Shown piece by piece: positions 60,544-64,000 of a stretch of 64,000 bases of DNA (position 1 is the first letter of the stretch; each line of letters opens with the position of its first letter). Origin of the DNA: Comamonas sp. GB3 AK4-5 (GTDB lineage Bacteria; Pseudomonadota; Gammaproteobacteria; Burkholderiales; Burkholderiaceae_C); the NCBI RefSeq assembly GCF_041320665.1, contig NZ_CP166730.1:4154001-4218000 (forward strand), in the 5' to 3' direction. Position numbers and translations under genes: made by a program. The notes beneath the pieces were generated by a model that saw nothing but the letters and a program-made list of their open reading frames with translations, searched no databases and had not been told where the DNA came from.

Positions 60544-61565
60544 CAGAAATTGGCCTTCAAATCCATGCCGGCATACAGACTGGCCACCTGCTCGGCATAG
60601 CCGTTGAACGGCTGCGTCTTGCGCTTGGGTGCCAACAGGCCACCTTCTCCGATGCGCCGCTCACTGGCCTGGCTCCAACGCGGATGGGGCACATCGGGGT
60701 TCACATTGGAATAAAAGCCATATTCATGGCGCGCGGCCTTGTTCCAGGCCGTGGCGGGCATGGCCTCCACAAAGCGGATCTTGACAAGGCTCTTGGCACT
60801 TTTGAAGCCATATTTCCACGGCACGACCAGGCGCACCGGCGCACCGTTTTGCTTGGGCAGGACCTCGCCATACATGCCAAAGGCCAGCAGGGTCAGCGGG
60901 TGCAGGGCCTCGTCCAGCCGCAGGCCTTCGGTGTAGGGCCAGTCCAGCACGCGCGCGCGCAGGCCGCGCATATGCGGAGCATCGGCCAGGGTGACGAACT
61001 GCACAAACTTGGCGCTGCCCAGCGGCTGCACCTTGCGGATCAGCGCCGCCAGCGAGTAACCCACCCAGGGGATCACCATGCTCCAGCCCTCCACGCAGCG
61101 CAGGCGGTAGATGCGTTCTTCCATGGGGCTGAGCTTGAGCAGGTCTTCCAGCGCCCAGGTGCCGGGCCGCTGCACCAGGCCTTCGACCTGCACGCTCCAG
61201 GGCGTGATGGGCATGGACTCGGCATAGCGGGCCGGGTCGTCCTTGCCGGTGCCGAATTCATAGAAGTTGTTGTAGCTGCTGGCATCCCCGTAGGGAGTGA
61301 TTTTTTCCATGCTGGCCGCACCGGCTACTTGCGTGGGCATGCCCGGCAAGGCCGGCAGCTTGCCGCCGCCGGGGCTGGCGGCCGCCAGGGCATCGCGCCC
61401 GGCCCAGCTGGCCAGAGCGCTGCCCGCCGCCCCGCTGGCCGCCCATTGCAGCCAGGCCCGCCGGCTGGCATAGACTGCAGCCGGCGTGATCTCACTGGCT
61501 AGCGGTGTGGGGAAACCGGGAGAGCTGCAAGAAGAACGATGTAAAAAGCGATGTGAAGGACCCAT
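60543..61565 (-). CDS. msrP: Protein-methionine-sulfoxide reductase catalytic subunit MsrP
   Basis: 340 residues. Twin-arginine signal ([17 protein letters not shown] at 35-36), then the molybdopterin oxidoreductase fold. The Mo-ligating cysteine is C157 in [14 protein letters not shown]. It repairs oxidised methionines in periplasmic proteins, working with MsrQ. AGGAG lies 8 nt before ATG 61565. The ~30 residues before the Tat motif are longer than usual, so a later start is possible but no other ATG precedes the motif. Confidence 0.93.
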   Translation of the reverse strand: MGPSHRFLHRSSCSSPGFPTPLASEITPAAVYASRRAWLQWAASGAAGSALASWAGRDALAAASPGGGKLPALPGMPTQVAGAASMEKITPYGDASSYNNFYEFGTGKDDPARYAESMPITPWSVQVEGLVQRPGTWALEDLLKLSPMEERIYRLRCVEGWSMVIPWVGYSLAALIRKVQPLGSAKFVQFVTLADAPHMRGLRARVLDWPYTEGLRLDEALHPLTLLAFGMYGEVLPKQNGAPVRLVVPWKYGFKSAKSLVKIRFVEAMPATAWNKAARHEYGFYSNVNPDVPHPRWSQASERRIGEGGLLAPKRKTQPFNGYAEQVASLYAGMDLKANF

Positions 61566-61647
61566 GGTCACGCTCCTGATACCGCGTAGCGCGGCACTGC
61601 AGGAATAGATCATGCCCGGGCCCGGCTGGTTCCATCAAATCAAAACA

Positions 61648-61727
61648 AGAGCGCCTTGTGCCTGCCCTGCTTTGGTTTCACGCTGTTTTACAGCTGAAAC
61701 CCGCAGAACTACAGCACAAGGCGCTCT
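61648..61727 (-). terminator. 80-nt nested-hairpin element downstream of ccsB
   Basis: Outer 14-bp perfect stem (AGAGCGCCTTGTGC 61648-61661 with 61714-61727). Inner hairpin GGTTTCA (61674-61680) with TGAAACC (61695-61701), stacked on GCTGT/ACAGC around a TTT loop. It begins 18 nt after the ccsB stop. T-rich sequence follows on both strands. Same size and architecture as the element at 609-688. Confidence 0.65.
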
Positions 61728-61745
61728 GTTTTTTGAGGGCTGTAT

Positions 61746-63086
61746 TTACAGCTCGCCGTAGCTGTGCAGCCCCGACAGGAACATGTTCACACCCAGGAAG
61801 GCAAAGGTGGTGACGGCCAGGCCCGTCAATGCCCACCAGGCCGACACCGTGCCGCGCAAGCCCTTCATCAAGCGCATATGCAGCCAGGCCGCGTAGTTGA
61901 GCCAGACAATCAGCGCCCAGGTTTCCTTGGGGTCCCAGCTCCAGTAGCCGCCCCAGGCCTCGGCGGCCCACAGCGCGCCCAACACGGTGGCAATGGTGAA
62001 AAAGGCAAAGCCCACGGCGATGGACTTGTACATCACATCGTCCAGGATTTCGAAGGCCGGCAGGCGTGCCGCAATGGTTTTGCGTGCGGCCAGAATCGCC
62101 CCCACGATCAGCGCCGAGATGCCAAAGTACACCAGCCAGTAGCTGCTGCCGCTTTCCTGGCTCTGGCGAAAGGCCAGGGGCTCAAAACACAGGGCCACGC
62201 CCAGCAGCCACAGCGGCGCCAGCTTGTACCAGCGGGTTTCCTGGGCTTGTTGCTTGATCAGGTAGGCAAAGGCCACCATGGCCGCCATGGCGAAGGTGCC
62301 GTAGCCAATGAAGTTGGCGGGCACATGCAGCTTCATCCACCAGCTTTGCAGCGCCGGCACCAGGGGCTGGATTTCATGCGCCTCGCGCACCACCGTGTAC
62401 CACAGCAAAAAGCCCACGGCCGCGCTGACCACCAGCATCACAAAGCCGCCCAGGGCGCGGGTGTTGTACTGCTCTTCGTAGTAGAGATAGAACACCGTGG
62501 TCATCCAGATGAACATCACAAACACTTCGTAGAGATTGCTCACCGGGATATGGCCGATGTCTGCGCCCAGCAGATAGCTCTCATACCAGCGCACCATGGT
62601 TCCGACCAAGGCCATGGTCACGGCCGCCCAGGCCAGGCGCGAGCCCAGCAGGCCCATGGTGCTGCGCTCGGCCTTGGAGAACAGGCCAAACCAGTAAAAC
62701 ACCGTGGTGATGAAGCACAGCACGCACATCCACAAGATGGCGGACTGGCTGGAGAGGAAGTATTTGAGGCCGAACACGGCATCGGCCCGGTCGATGTGCG
62801 CCGCGCCATCCGGGCCCTGGTAGAGCCAGATGGCCAGCAGCGACAGCACGGCCACCCCCAGCATCAGCTTTTGCAGCGGCCGCCAGAACCAGCCCAGCCA
62901 GATGGCGCAGGGCACGGTGCCCACCAGGATGGCTTTTTCATAGCCATCCATATAGGCGCCATAGCGCTGCAGCGCGATGGCGCCGCCGGCCAGTACCAGC
63001 ACGGCGAACAGCCAGTCCTGCCAGTTGCGGCGGGCCAGAAAGCTTTCGTTCAAGGCCATGGTGGTGGTGGAAGTTGCGGTATTCAT
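61746..63086 (-). CDS. ccsB: Cytochrome c biogenesis protein CcsB (System II, CcsA-type)
   Basis: 446 residues with about eight membrane helices. The tryptophan-rich heme motif WAAEAWGGYWSWDPKETWALIVWLNYAAWLHMR near 375-405 is the WWD domain, with flanking histidines (KLHVPANFIGYG, LHMRLMKG). With ResB it exports heme and attaches it to apocytochromes c in the periplasm. ATG 63086 overlaps the resB stop (ATGA). Confidence 0.94.
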   Translation of the reverse strand: MNTATSTTTMALNESFLARRNWQDWLFAVLVLAGGAIALQRYGAYMDGYEKAILVGTVPCAIWLGWFWRPLQKLMLGVAVLSLLAIWLYQGPDGAAHIDRADAVFGLKYFLSSQSAILWMCVLCFITTVFYWFGLFSKAERSTMGLLGSRLAWAAVTMALVGTMVRWYESYLLGADIGHIPVSNLYEVFVMFIWMTTVFYLYYEEQYNTRALGGFVMLVVSAAVGFLLWYTVVREAHEIQPLVPALQSWWMKLHVPANFIGYGTFAMAAMVAFAYLIKQQAQETRWYKLAPLWLLGVALCFEPLAFRQSQESGSSYWLVYFGISALIVGAILAARKTIAARLPAFEILDDVMYKSIAVGFAFFTIATVLGALWAAEAWGGYWSWDPKETWALIVWLNYAAWLHMRLMKGLRGTVSAWWALTGLAVTTFAFLGVNMFLSGLHSYGEL

Positions 63087-64000
63087 GCAGATGGCTCCTG
63101 GGATGCAGCAGCTGCCGCCGGGGCGGCCCATAGTTTTTCTTGCAGCCGGGCGAACTCGCGGTCCGTATCCAGCATCTTGCGGTTGGTGGACAAGGCCATC
63201 TGGCCCTGGCTACCGCCCTCCGTGGGTGTCAACCAGATCCACAGGCGACGGTCACGCACGTAGAGCATGGCAAAAACACCCAGAATCAGGAAGAGGCAGC
63301 CCAGATAGACCACATTCTTGCCGGGCGCGCGGGCCACCTGGAAGACGCTGGCCTGCACCTGCTTGAAGTCTTCCATCATGAAGGCCATGGGTGCGGGGTA
63401 GTACTGCGCATCGCTGAGCGAGAACACGGCCTGCGTCATAAAGGACAGGGTCTGCTCGCCCGGCTCCAGTGGCTTCACGCCGGCTTTTTCACGCGACAGC
63501 TGTGCCAGGTCAAACAGCACGCCGTTGAGGATACGGATCAGCACCTCGCTGGCGCGGTCGCGCTCGGCCTCGGGCACATTGCTTTCCATGAACTGCGAGA
63601 TGGCCTGCAGGCCACCATTGGGCTTGCCATCTGCCGTGGGCGTACCCGCAAACAGCGAAACCGCGCGCAGTGCGGACTGGGTCAGCGCCTCGCGCAGGTC
63701 AGCACGCTCCTGGGGCACGGCCTGGCGGGCATAGCGGCGCACGGCCTCTTCCAGCATGGCTGGATCGCCCAGTGCGGCGCGCAAACGCATAAAGCCGTCC
63801 AGGCTGCCCTGCTCATCCGCAGGCACGCGCAGGTAACGGAAAGGATCGCTGGGGGACTCGCGCACGCCCAGCAGGAACACGGGCACGCCCTCTTCCATGT
63901 CCACGGGCACCATGTAGTTCTGGTACTCACGGGCCTGGCCCGAGGCATCACGCAGCTTGTAGCCAATGCTGGGGCCGATGTTGCGCAGCTCTTTTTCGGT
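63083..64000 (-). CDS. resB: Cytochrome c biogenesis protein ResB, C-terminal part (cut by window edge)
   Basis: 305 codons of the C-terminal part; the frame is open to the right edge and the N-terminal membrane helices are outside the window. Periplasmic segments (GPSIGYKLRDASGQAREYQNYMVPVDMEEG and GVFLLG-like) and the final membrane helix near NVVYLGCLFLILGVFAMLYVRDRRLWIWL match ResB/Ccs1. Partner of CcsB in System II. Confidence 0.9.
   Translation of the reverse strand, partial: TEKELRNIGPSIGYKLRDASGQAREYQNYMVPVDMEEGVPVFLLGVRESPSDPFRYLRVPADEQGSLDGFMRLRAALGDPAMLEEAVRRYARQAVPQERADLREALTQSALRAVSLFAGTPTADGKPNGGLQAISQFMESNVPEAERDRASEVLIRILNGVLFDLAQLSREKAGVKPLEPGEQTLSFMTQAVFSLSDAQYYPAPMAFMMEDFKQVQASVFQVARAPGKNVVYLGCLFLILGVFAMLYVRDRRLWIWLTPTEGGSQGQMALSTNRKMLDTDREFARLQEKLWAAPAAAAASQEPSA

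Overview
The window looks like a stretch of chromosome from a betaproteobacterium of the order Burkholderiales, most probably family Comamonadaceae (Comamonas/Delftia/Acidovorax-like). The evidence is high GC with strong codon bias, BPSS1780-type and PP0621-type proteins, a Bug/TctC solute-binding protein, an alanine/lysine-rich histone H1-like protein ending in WPFPTGGKP, System II (ResB/CcsB) cytochrome c maturation, and flhDC next to type IV pilus genes. It is mostly housekeeping DNA. No prophage, plasmid or CRISPR locus is visible. Assignments rest on reading translated sequence and motifs, not on database searches.

Layout. 1-7.1 kb: a cut-off beta-hydroxyacid dehydrogenase, GMP reductase (guaC), a UvrD/Rep-type helicase, a BPSS1780 membrane protein, homoserine kinase (thrB) and a DUF2782-like protein divergent from polA. 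7.2-13.4 kb: polA, an unknown lipoprotein, azlCD and a ZIP metal transporter. 13.5-17.4 kb: a LytTR response regulator without an adjacent kinase, argH and a Bug receptor. 17.4-19.1 kb: a 266-bp inverted-repeat mini-element directly abutting an 842-bp IS5-family (IS427-like) insertion sequence, then about 600 bp without a gene. 19.1-25.6 kb: a MOSC protein, a UbiH-like hydroxylase, dsbC, an M61 peptidase, an enoyl-CoA hydratase and two identical tRNA-Met genes. 25.6-28.6 kb: an AhpD-like protein, a flavin reductase and a GNAT acetyltransferase in an operon facing a MocR regulator. 28.9-36.3 kb: flhDC, ddl, ffh, ypjD-like, PP0621, pilR and ampD.

36.7-50.7 kb: nrdA and nrdB behind two NrdR boxes, a repetitive histone H1-like gene, a PfkB kinase, a DUF3426 protein, prmA-accC-accB, a TlpA-like thioredoxin with a conserved unknown, and mpl. 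50.8-59.1 kb: pilMNOPQ-aroK as one tightly overlapped operon, divergent from mrcA (PBP1A). 59.3-64 kb: cyaY, lptM, msrPQ and ccsB-resB, which runs off the right edge.

Functional themes are envelope and peptidoglycan work (mrcA, ddl, mpl, ampD, lptM, pil), envelope redox (dsbC, TlpA-like, MsrPQ, ResB/CcsB) and nucleotide/DNA metabolism (guaC, nrdAB, polA, uvrD).

Signals beyond the genes: (i) at least nine genes have a -10-like hexamer ending 6-7 nt before the start codon, which predicts leaderless mRNAs; (ii) a family of small elements flanked by TAA on both sides, several lying exactly on a gene's TAA stop codon; (iii) a roughly 95-bp GC-rich repeat present in four intergenic copies; (iv) a PilR with a degenerate receiver, in a place where pilS is expected and a 22-bp IS-end-like scar is found instead.
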